Positions 6,243 through 11,709 of a DNA stretch of 11,709 nucleotides are shown piece after piece. The position numbers and the translations under genes were made by a program. The notes under the pieces were generated by a model. That model was not told the origin of the DNA. It was given only the letters and a program-made list of their open reading frames with translations, and did not search any database. The stretch spans positions 1 to 11,709 of the forward strand of contig CBDDBH010000006.1 of NCBI GenBank assembly GCA_965225625.1. Reading direction: 5' to 3'. Numbering within the stretch: the first letter of the stretch is position 1; every line of letters starts with the position of its first letter. The stretch is from CBDDBH01 sp965225625 (GTDB taxonomy: Bacteria > Pseudomonadota > Gammaproteobacteria > JADZEE01).

Positions 6243-7310
6243 TTGCCAACAAAACCGCCTGAATTTATTCACTCATGCAATATGCAGGTTAACCGTTCGA
6301 TCCAAGACCAATTCCGCCGGCGATGGCATGAAATGGCGGTTGCGGAGGGCTGGGGGCGGAAGATTCCGAAGCCTTTTGGATCTCAACAGATCCTCTACGG
6401 CGATAAGGTCATCAATGTCGTCAATCAGAAACGGCGAGACGTCTGGCCCGCAACGGACGGGGAAGCATACCTAGCGAACGGTGACCTGGGGATCGTCGTT
6501 GGCCAGTACAAGGGGGCGAAGTCGAAGCTGCGAGGGCTGCCGTCGAAACTGGAGGTGGAGTTCACCGGGCAACTCGGACACAAGTACGGATTCTGGAAAG
6601 GGGAGTTTGGCGACGAAGCCAGGAACCCACTCGAGCTGGCCTACGCGTTGACGGTTCACAAAACTCAAGGAAGCGAGTTCGCCATCACGGTTCTTGTTGT
6701 GCCGAATCCATGCTGGCTCCTCTCTCGCGAGCTGCTATATACCGCCCTCACCCGACATCGCGACCGGATGATTGTTCTACACCAGGGACCAGTATTGGAG
6801 TTTCGCCGCTTCGCTGGCGAGGAGTACTCCGAGATTGCTCGGCGTATGACGAATCTCTTCTCAGATCCGCAGCCGCGAGAGGTTGTTGTTGGAACGTCGA
6901 CTCGATTCCTAGAGGAAGGATTGATCCACCGAACCGAGAGAGGAGACCTGGTCAGGTCAAAGTCCGAATTGGTAATAGCCGACAAGTTGCACAGCCGAGG
7001 GCTCGATTACTCGTACGAACAGCAACTCGTTCTTGGGGACGGTCGTGTTCGCTATCCGGACTTCACGATTGCTGATCACGCAAGTGGGGTTACTTTCTAC
7101 TGGGAACACCTGGGACTTCTCAATGACCCGGGTTATCGAACCAGATGGGAGCGCAAACGAGCGGAGTACCTTGCATACGGAATCCTGCCGCATGAAGCCG
7201 GCGGTGGCCCGGAGGGAACGTTGATTGAGACTCGAGATGACTCGGCTGGTGGACTGGATGCCACCGGGATTGCACAGATCATTGATGGGGTGCTGCTCGG
7301 TGAGGCTTGA
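6243..7310 (+). pseudogene. C-terminal remnant of RecD/UvrD-like helicase with PD-(D/E)XK-like domain
   Basis: The 355-residue frame keeps only the second RecA-like half of an SF1 helicase plus an added nuclease-like domain. Residues 52-57 (YGDKVI) match the GD-[KR]-V element of RecD-like proteins; 134-146 (YALTVHKTQGSEF) is the motif V region (UvrD_C_2); 164-175 (LLYTALTRHRDR) is motif VI with its arginine finger. Residues about 238-309 show SKSELVIADKL, VRYPDFTI and FYWEHLG followed by W-x-x-K, a restriction-endonuclease-like arrangement with candidate acids Glu242, Asp273 and Glu288. Walker A and B and the whole first motor half are absent, so it cannot hydrolyse ATP. The ATG at 6243 has no ribosome-binding site and homology probably begins near 6285 (VNRSIQDQF). 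The upstream part is not on the other side of IS1380, so a deletion or rearrangement accompanied its loss. Intact relatives would unwind and cut DNA, and could be defence proteins. Confidence 0.75.
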
Positions 7311-7411
7311 GCCGATTTTGCTGCCACTGAGGTGCGCCTGGACCTCCCGGGTTATCAAGGGAAGAACGGTGATGCTCAGATCCAAGGCGTCCCGGAAATG
7401 GGTCAAGATCT

Positions 7412-7548
7412 ATGAGCAGTGATTCGCAAATGCTCCAGCACCTCAAGGAAGCGACAAGGGAGCTGTGCCGCTTCCTAGAGAAAGTGCTTGCGGAGGTCGG
7501 AGGGGATGATTGGTGGCTGTCCGTCACCAGCAGTCGGCTAGCGGGAGC
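7412..7548 (+). pseudogene. N-terminal stub of an unidentified gene downstream of the helicase
   Basis: A frame starting MSSDSQMLQHLKEATRELCR then FLEKVLAEVGGDDWWLSVTS reads as an amphipathic helical N-terminus for about 45 residues. After about 7545 the frame runs through the antisense of the thermonuclease gene and loses protein character (open to 7699). I therefore take it as the 5' stub of a longer gene cut at the junction. It lies 101 bp after the helicase stop, same strand, probably the next gene of the same operon. I do not recognise the family; HEPN-type helical N-termini of defence proteins came to mind, but no motif confirms this. Confidence 0.4.
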
Positions 7549-8021
7549 CGCTCTCCACGACGCCACGCCCAAGGCGACACGAATTCTCCGGCCCATATCC
7601 CCAGTCCTTCGGCCTCGGCTTTGTTCTCGGCGTCAATGTACGCCGTGGAATATGTGCGGTACGCCAGTGCGTGTCCCTGGCGCACGACCCAGCCGTTGAG
7701 GTCGATGCCGTCGGCGAAAAAGCAAACGCCGATCAAACGTCCGTACCGATCGCGTGAATCCCCTCTACACATCACGATGTCCGAGCCGATCCGTGCCCGC
7801 AGCGCTTCCGTGGCAACTTCCCCGCACGGATATTCCTTGCCGGCGGCGTCCCTGCATGTTTGTTTCGCTTCCGGCGCGTCAATACCCTCGATCCGAACCC
7901 GCCCTTTGTCGAACGCCAGCGTATCTGCATCCACTACGCGAGGATGCCCGATGAGGGTCTCCGAATGGGCTGTACCGATGCAGAGTGACAGCAGTAATGG
8001 GATGAGGACTCTCAAGGTCAT
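7524..8021 (-). CDS. Secreted thermonuclease-family (SNase-like) nuclease
   Basis: An intact 165-residue protein. Residues 1-20 (MTLRVLIPLLLSLCIGTAHS) form a Sec signal peptide with likely cleavage after AHS, so it acts in the periplasm or outside the cell. The rest is a staphylococcal-nuclease fold: VVDADTLAF (Asp31/33), GRVRIEGIDAPEAKQ (Arg43, Asp48, Glu51) and DRYGRLIGVCF (Arg95) match the calcium ligands and catalytic Arg/Glu/Arg set of Staphylococcus nuclease. The protein should hydrolyse DNA or RNA phosphodiester bonds with Ca2+. The normal family ending SPWAWRRGERL is followed by a short tail that overlaps the stub of the neighbouring plus-strand gene, so the rearrangement joint fell just at the 3' end. 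No clear ribosome-binding site is seen upstream. Isolated SNase-like genes of this kind are common and may serve nutrient scavenging. Confidence 0.87.
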   Translation of the reverse strand: MTLRVLIPLLLSLCIGTAHSETLIGHPRVVDADTLAFDKGRVRIEGIDAPEAKQTCRDAAGKEYPCGEVATEALRARIGSDIVMCRGDSRDRYGRLIGVCFFADGIDLNGWVVRQGHALAYRTYSTAYIDAENKAEAEGLGIWAGEFVSPWAWRRGERLPLADCW

Positions 8022-8131
8022 ACTATTCGAGGCGTTATGGTCTGATCTTTTCTGTCACAGCATATTCGCGTGCGTTGAAGGCCACCGAATATCCATGGAT
8101 TACCCCGCCCGTCAAGTGAAGGTTGTCATGC

Positions 8132-8191
8132 CCGTACGCTAACCAGCCGGAGGCTGGTGAGTACGGAAACGTCAGGGTGTCAGACCTTGAC
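8132..8191 (+). other. Two consecutive hairpins ahead of structured repeat A
   Basis: Hairpin 1 has nested stems: CCGTAC (8132-8137) with GTACGG (8161-8166) enclosing ACCAGCC (8142-8148) and GGCTGGT (8152-8158) around a GGA loop. Hairpin 2 pairs GTCAGGG (8171-8177) with CCTTGAC (8185-8191), seven pairs including one G-U. They lie just upstream of repeat A and may belong to the same RNA. No T tract follows. Confidence 0.4.
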
Positions 8192-8193
8192 GC

Positions 8194-8301
8194 CTCGCGC
8201 GCAGGCCCCAACAAGTGAGACAACGAGACCCATAGGTACTTAAGCCAAACGCTGACGGCGTTGGGATATCCCCCCTATCGCTTCAGGCCGACGGGTCCCA
8301 T
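8194..8301. repeat. Structured repeat, copy A
   Basis: The core 8226-8301 (76 nt, AGACCCATAGGTACTTA to GGGTCCCAT) aligns without gaps to 9354-9429 at 60 of 76 positions; looser similarity extends upstream to CTCGCGCG at 8194. Both copies can pair GACCC (8227-8231) with GGGTC (8293-8297) and GTTGG (8260-8264) with CCGAC (8288-8292). In copy B the second partner is CCAAC, which keeps pairing by a G-U to A-U change. The strand of any transcript is unknown. I recognise no riboswitch, attC or MITE consensus. Confidence 0.6.
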
Positions 8302-8348
8302 GAACGAAACTCCTCACCTGCGCGACCACGGTAATTACCACGCATTGG

Positions 8349-8650
8349 TGGTGTCAGGAATTTTGTGTATGAGCCAGTTGGGTTGATCAATCGTACAGGG
8401 TAAATCGTTCTCCAAATCGGATCGCGAACTACGCCTTCGCCTTGCGCCAAGCGACCGGTGGATTCTTCCACTTCGCGGTGATGTAGCGCAATGCCAGCAG
8501 ATCAGCTTGGTAGCAGCTTCACCATTGGCGAAGTGGCTCTTGTTTCGAATGCTCTTTCACCTGGCTGTGCAGACTCTCAATCGCGTTGGTGGCGGCAACA
8601 CGCCCTTCGAAAAACATCGGTCGAGACGATTTCGCTGTTATGCTTAACCC
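8349..8650 (-). pseudogene. IS256-family (mutator-type) transposase remnant with terminal repeat
   Basis: On the minus strand one frame reads FFEGRVAATNAIESLHSQVK, then after an in-frame TGA, ADLLALRYITAKWKNPPVAW and, after an in-frame TAG, FAIRFGERFTLYD and a TGA at 8387-8389. TNAIESLH carries the catalytic glutamate of IS256 transposases, and the KWKNPPVAW...FAIRFGERF ending is typical of the family C-terminus. The element's end follows at once: GTGTCAGGAATTTTGTGTA (8351-8369, plus strand) resembles the IS256-family terminal inverted repeat. Two stop codons and the loss of everything upstream of about 8650 show an old, dead fragment. The other end of the element is not in the window. Confidence 0.78.
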
Positions 8651-8706
8651 GCAACCATCTGACATCATCAGCCCTTACACTTGGACCAACCTGGGAGGAA
8701 GCCATC

Positions 8707-8853
8707 ATGCTCTATCGCGTAGTACTGCTTTGTCTATTGGGGATGCTCATCGGCGCCTGTGACAGAGACCAGGCCGAGACACAGACCACCGCACCCGCCG
8801 CGACCGAGACGCCGGCGGAGCCGGTTGCCGCGGACGACGAGGAAGAGGATTAA
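8707..8853 (+). CDS. Small acidic lipoprotein (48 aa)
   Basis: MLYRVVLLCLLGMLIGAC has a short positive N-terminus, a hydrophobic core and a lipobox (IGAC) with the lipidated cysteine at position 18. The mature part is about 30 residues, rich in Thr, Ala, Pro and Glu, and ends EPVAADDEEED. It is probably anchored in a cell membrane by its acyl chains. No enzymatic domain is possible at this length, and the family is not one I can name. The ATG at 8707 is chosen over an upstream in-frame ATG at 8491 because GGGAGGA lies 8-15 nt before it and the signal peptide starts here. A decayed tandem copy with the same leader follows at 8912, so the gene was duplicated locally. Confidence 0.7.
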   Translation: MLYRVVLLCLLGMLIGACDRDQAETQTTAPAATETPAEPVAADDEEED

Positions 8854-8911
8854 CCGGTAGTCACCTGACCTCACCGGCGCTTGCACCCACGGCCTGGGAG
8901 GACGCCCTGTC

Positions 8912-9140
8912 ATGCCGTGGAGTATTGCTTTGCCTGGCGGGCATGCTCATCAGCGCCTGTGGCGATGACCAGGTTGCGCCGTAGACCGCTATAACCGCCG
9001 CGATCGAGAGGCCGACGCCTGAGCCGGCTGCCAAAGTGGCGGTCGCAGACGATGCGGAAAAGGCCGAGATGGCGGTTGCGGACGACGAGGAGCGCACCTG
9101 CGATCGCATCGCTATCTCGAAACTTGACAACCACGGGTAG
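8912..9140 (+). pseudogene. Decayed tandem copy of the small lipoprotein gene
   Basis: The leader CTGGGAGGA and ATG repeat those of the gene at 8707. After a net loss of 5 nt close to the start, the frame beginning at 8922 reads VLLCLAGMLISACGDDQVAP, against VLLCLLGMLIGACDRDQAET in the intact copy. It then meets a TAG at 8982-8984. Reading on gives an acidic tail (EPAAKVAVADDAEKAEMAVA, then DDEER) to a TAG at 9138-9140. The frameshift removes the start and the stop removes the C-terminus, so no lipoprotein is made. The tail is longer than in the intact copy. Confidence 0.72.
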
Positions 9141-9323
9141 CTACCGCATTCGAGTGGTGGTGGGCAGGTGACGCCGCAACCGGGACACATCTTGCGATAG
9201 GGCACTCGCAACATTACTGCTACGTACAAGTGCAACGCGAGCCCAAACAACACGGTTCGAGGCGTCAAGGCGACCCGCGAACCGGAGCGGGGTTGAGCGG
9301 CTTTGGCAGGGCGGTGTGCACCG

Positions 9324-9429
9324 CTCGCGCGTAGCGCGAAAAGTGTGAGGCTCAGACCCATAGGTACTTAGGAAATTCGCCGACGCCGTTGGAGGCTCCC
9401 CCCTGGTGCTTCAAGCCAACGGGTCCCAT
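9324..9429. repeat. Structured repeat, copy B
   Basis: Core 9354-9429, the partner of copy A, same orientation, 1128 bp away. Predicted pairs: GACCC (9355-9359) with GGGTC (9421-9425), and GTTGG (9388-9392) with CCAAC (9416-9420), the two helices abutting on the 3' side. Just upstream CGCGC-GTA-GCGCG (9326-9338) can form its own hairpin. Conserved unpaired blocks are ATAGGTACTTA, a run of six C and GCTTCA. Confidence 0.6.
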
Positions 9430-9448
9430 CCGCGACTCTTTCCACATG

Positions 9449-9470
9449 CGCGATAAACTCATTTATCGCG
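9449..9470. terminator. Hairpin downstream of repeat B
   Basis: CGCGATAAA-CTCA-TTTATCGCG is a perfect 9-bp stem with a 4-nt loop, 20 nt past repeat B. No T tract follows, so factor-independent termination is uncertain. Confidence 0.35.
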
Positions 9471-9479
9471 TATCGGGAA

Positions 9480-10640
9480 CCCGGTTCAGCCATGATTCGA
9501 GCGCCCGGGACGTGAGCGGGGGCGCACGTTGACCGAGACCGACAGGGGCCTGCAATACTTCGTATAAGGTGTCATCGCAGGGTCATGAGATTCTGCGCGC
9601 CAGGGTTGCCCGCGCCATCGCGTGGGGCTATCGTCCCGCAGCCACCGGCACGCCCTGCTCGCGGATAACGCGCTACCGCCGTCTGCCGCAAGGGTGGCCC
9701 AGAGCAGTGCGCTGGATGAAGTGGCGTGCGGTGAAGCCAGATTCGGCGGGCGCTTGCCGAAAGCAAGACGGGACCGAGGTATGGTCTGCTCGGTGCGCCG
9801 GCGCGGGAATCGCGGAACCATCTATCCACGACGGCTTCCAGCGAAGGGGTGTTGTCCGGCGTGTGCATCGACGCGTCGTTGAGTAAGAATGCGCGACGGG
9901 GCGGGTATCTTGGTGGCTGGGCGGCTTCACGACCTAAAGCACGCTGACCCATTGACCGGCTCCACCGGAACCCGGTTTAGCTGTCAATTTAAGGACCTAA
10001 GGCATTGTTAGAACAGCTACAACGTGGAGCCATAACGGTGCTCCATAGCCCAAACGGCATCGATGAAGGACGCAATGGACGCAATTTTGCAGGTCTTTTC
10101 GGGAAGATGACATAAAGGGCCTGTCAGCTACTGTGAGGCGTCATTCCGGGCGTTATGTCCCGCGCGCTTATCCACTCAACCGGCATCGCACCGAAGAACC
10201 TGACTTCATCACACCAACCTGCCTGCCATTCGGTGGTGCTGGAGCACCGATGCCTGTTGCGCAAACGCGGGCTTCAAACCCTGCCCGCACCGGCGGCAGC
10301 GGCCATGACCGTTCGACATCGCGCGGCGTCCATGGTACCGGCCTCGTTGGGCACCTTGATCGCGGCACGTCGGCGTTTTGGCTGCACCGTCCCCTCAGAA
10401 TTTCGGCGGCGAGGTGACATAGTGGTGATACAAGATTTTCAAAATGATGGCGTATTACTTATAACGAATTGAAATATTTAGTAATTCATCAAGAAGACGA
10501 ATTGAATTAACTCTGATTACGAATCAAATATTGCGAGTACCCGCTCGTTCGCGAGGAGTAGCCTTTCTTACAATATTTTCCCTAATACTTACCCAAATGG
10601 ACTGTTGTAATCGAAGAGCCGGTATAACCTACTGAAAGAT
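9480..10640. other. About 1.2 kb without a supported gene
   Basis: Several open frames exist on both strands up to 9960, but they overlap one another, lack ribosome-binding sites and have no recognisable motifs; high GC alone explains them. Minus-strand residues EVRFFGAMPVEWISARDITP (about 10135-10215) look protein-like but have no start. TGGAGC/GCTCCA (about 10025-10045) can form a 6-bp hairpin. GGAACCCGGTT-C/T-AGC occurs near 9477 and again near 9968. The last 180 bp before the tRNAs are A/T-rich, with a small CTCG-TTCG-CGAG hairpin. Confidence 0.4.
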
Positions 10641-10641
10641 A

Positions 10642-10718
10642 TGGCGTCCCCTGGGGGAGTCGAACCCCCCGTTGCCGCCGTGAAAGGGCGGTGTCCTAGG
10701 CCACTAGACGAAGGGGAC
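10642..10718 (-). tRNA. tRNA-Glu (anticodon TTC)
   Basis: The minus strand reads GTCCCCTTCGTCTAGTGG at the 5' end and GGGGACGCCA at the 3' end, a closed acceptor stem with encoded CCA. The anticodon loop is CTTTCAC with TTC at complement 10682-10684, between CCGCC/GGCGG stems. It is close to the E. coli tRNA-Glu sequence, with a run of six G at the variable loop/T-stem border making it 77 rather than 76 nt. It follows tRNA-Ala by 5 bp, so the two are cotranscribed. Its 3' end faces the IS-rich region. Confidence 0.96.
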
Positions 10719-10723
10719 GGGAT

Positions 10724-10799
<76 letters not shown>

Positions 10800-10856
10800 A
10801 TCTGCAGGTCGAATGTGCTGAAGCAGAAAGCGGATCGCCTTGCTTCTTAGCGTCCC

Positions 10857-10885
10857 ATTATAGAGGATGCTTGAACCGGTAAAAA
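10857..10885 (-). promoter_or_regulatory. Probable promoter of the tRNA-Ala/tRNA-Glu unit
   Basis: On the minus strand a perfect TATAAT (10857-10862) lies 17 bp after TTTTTA (10880-10885), a weak -35 box. The bases after the -10 (GGGACGC) form a G/C-rich discriminator as in stable-RNA promoters under stringent control. Transcription would start about 50 nt before tRNA-Ala. Confidence 0.55.
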
Positions 10886-10903
10886 GCTGGGCTTCTCGCC
10901 TAG
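10881..10903 (-). terminator. Probable intrinsic terminator after gltX
   Basis: Minus strand: CTAGGC-GAGAA-GCCCAG (10887-10903) pairs with one A-C mismatch and is followed by CTTTTT. It lies 63 bp past the gltX stop and overlaps the -35 region of the tRNA promoter. Confidence 0.5.
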
Positions 10904-10965
10904 ATTCAAGTCCTTACACTGCCCTTCCGAAGCGGGCGCAGGTTACGTGAGGGGGGGATCGGCTG

Positions 10966-11709
10966 TCAAGCTGCCGCAGCGCGGGCGTCGATGTATGCAA
11001 GGGCTTTGTCGAGGCGTTTCAGGCATTGTTCGCGGCCGACCAAGTGCAAGGTTACGTCGATGGACGGTGAGGCGGCGGATCCGGTGACGGCGACTCTCAA
11101 TGGCTGGGCTATCTTGCCGAGTTTGAGTTCATGTGCCGCGGCGATTTCCTCGACCAGCGCGTGGAGCGCGTTGGGAGTCCACGGATTCTGGATTTCTAGC
11201 CGCTCACGAATATTGCGCAATGGCGGTCCCGCGATCGGGCGCAGGTGTTTTTTCGCGGCGCCCTCATCAAATGCGTCGAGTTCACCGAAGAACGGGCGGC
11301 TCTTCTCAGCTATCTCGACCAGGGTTTTCGCGCGGGTGCGTTGAGCCTCGATCACGGTCTCGAGCCTCGCGCTGTCGCTGGTATCGATTCCCGCCGCGAC
11401 GAAATGCGGCGCCGCCTGTTCACGGAGTTCCGCCATTGGCATTGTCTGGATGTACTGCTGGTTGACCCATAAGAGCTTCTCCCGGTCGAAGGTCGCGGCC
11501 GATTGATGAATACCTTCGATATCGAAATACTCGGTCATCTCGGCCGGCGTGAAGATCTCCTGGTCACCGTGGGACCAGCCGAGCCGCACGAGGTAATTCA
11601 GCAGCGCCTGGGGGAGAAAACCGTCGTCGCGATACTGCAGCACGCTCACCGCGCCGTGCCGCTTGGAAAGCTTCTTCCCGTCGGCACCGTTGATAATTGG
11701 AATGTGCGC
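10966..11709 (-). CDS. gltX: Glutamyl-tRNA synthetase, C-terminal part (5' end beyond window)
   Basis: The frame is open from the window edge to TGA or equivalent at 10966, 247 codons, about half of the roughly 470-residue enzyme. It charges tRNA-Glu with glutamate in the cytosol (class I synthetase). The visible part starts AHIPIINGADGKKLSKRHGA, where KLSKRHG is the KMSKS-type ATP-binding loop. VLQYRDDGFLPQALLNYLVR and LGWSHGDQEIFT are the conserved block after it, and the rest is the helical anticodon-binding domain, including FDREKLLWVNQQYI and the final RVAVTGSAASPSIDVTLHLV. The ATG-like start at 11649 is actually an internal GTG codon. The gene lies 166 bp upstream of tRNA-Ala and tRNA-Glu, its own substrate. 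Confidence 0.97.
   Translation of the reverse strand, partial: AHIPIINGADGKKLSKRHGAVSVLQYRDDGFLPQALLNYLVRLGWSHGDQEIFTPAEMTEYFDIEGIHQSAATFDREKLLWVNQQYIQTMPMAELREQAAPHFVAAGIDTSDSARLETVIEAQRTRAKTLVEIAEKSRPFFGELDAFDEGAAKKHLRPIAGPPLRNIRERLEIQNPWTPNALHALVEEIAAAHELKLGKIAQPLRVAVTGSAASPSIDVTLHLVGREQCLKRLDKALAYIDARAAAA

Noticed and set aside
6957..7406. Minus-strand frame of 149 codons opposite the helicase remnant
   Set aside because: Antisense to a frame with clear helicase and nuclease motifs.
8491..8853. Longer start for the lipoprotein gene at 8491
   Set aside because: The extra 72 codons cover the IS256 remnant in antisense; the lipoprotein signal and ribosome-binding site fix the start at 8707.
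8861..9361. Minus-strand frame of 166 codons
   Set aside because: It runs antisense through the decayed lipoprotein copy and repeat B, has low-complexity Ser/Ala content and no ribosome-binding site or motif.
8194..9429. CRISPR array or integron attC reading of the two repeats
   Set aside because: Only two copies more than 1 kb apart, so no CRISPR; no paired RYYYAAC/GTTRRRY core sites were found, so no attC.
9572..9952. Minus-strand frame of 126 codons
   Set aside because: No motif, no ribosome-binding site, and competing frames of equal length on both strands.
10155..10472. Plus-strand frame of 105 codons
   Set aside because: Runs through compositionally mixed sequence, ends in A/T-rich DNA and shows no recognisable domain.

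Overview
The window reads as one end of an eroded accessory region that stops against a conserved chromosomal block. At the right edge (about 10640-11709, minus strand) lie the 3' half of gltX, then tRNA-Ala(GGC) and tRNA-Glu(TTC). These are intact housekeeping genes in an order known from gammaproteobacteria. The proteobacterial-type GltX, the small lipoprotein, the cytochrome b561 remnant and the IS66/IS1380/IS256 elements also suggest a gammaproteobacterium of moderate to fairly high GC. Genus cannot be read from the sequence.

From left to right: a VOC/glyoxalase-type pseudogene with three frameshifts (2-235); the C-terminal half of a cytochrome b561 on the minus strand, interrupted by a complete IS66-family element with an exact 8-bp target duplication (615-2987) whose tnpC has two frameshifts; a 33-bp perfect palindrome with a 4-nt loop (3268-3337) downstream of a small minus-strand gene of unknown function (3382-3621); about 500 bp without a clear gene but with a perfect CRP-type palindrome; an intact VOC gene (4164-4529, minus); and an IS1380-family element with an intact DDE transposase (4769-6082). 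The start codon of that transposase lies in an inverted repeat that should form only in read-through transcripts.

To the right of IS1380 is the beheaded C-terminal part of a RecD/UvrD-like helicase fused to a PD-(D/E)XK-like nuclease domain (6243-7310). It is followed by the N-terminal stub of a second gene (7412 to about 7548), cut where a secreted thermonuclease gene of opposite orientation begins (7524-8021, minus). The pair looks like the remains of a DNA-processing or defence operon; it cannot be functional as it stands.

Region 8130-9470 holds two copies of an RNA-like structured repeat (76 nt align without gaps, 60 identical) that I cannot assign to a known family. Between them lie an IS256-family transposase remnant, a small lipoprotein gene and a decayed tandem copy of it. 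Region 9480-10640 contains no gene I can support.

No complete new multi-gene system is visible. The most useful leads are the duplicated structured repeat, the broken helicase-nuclease pair, the IS1380 start-occluding hairpin and the long palindrome.
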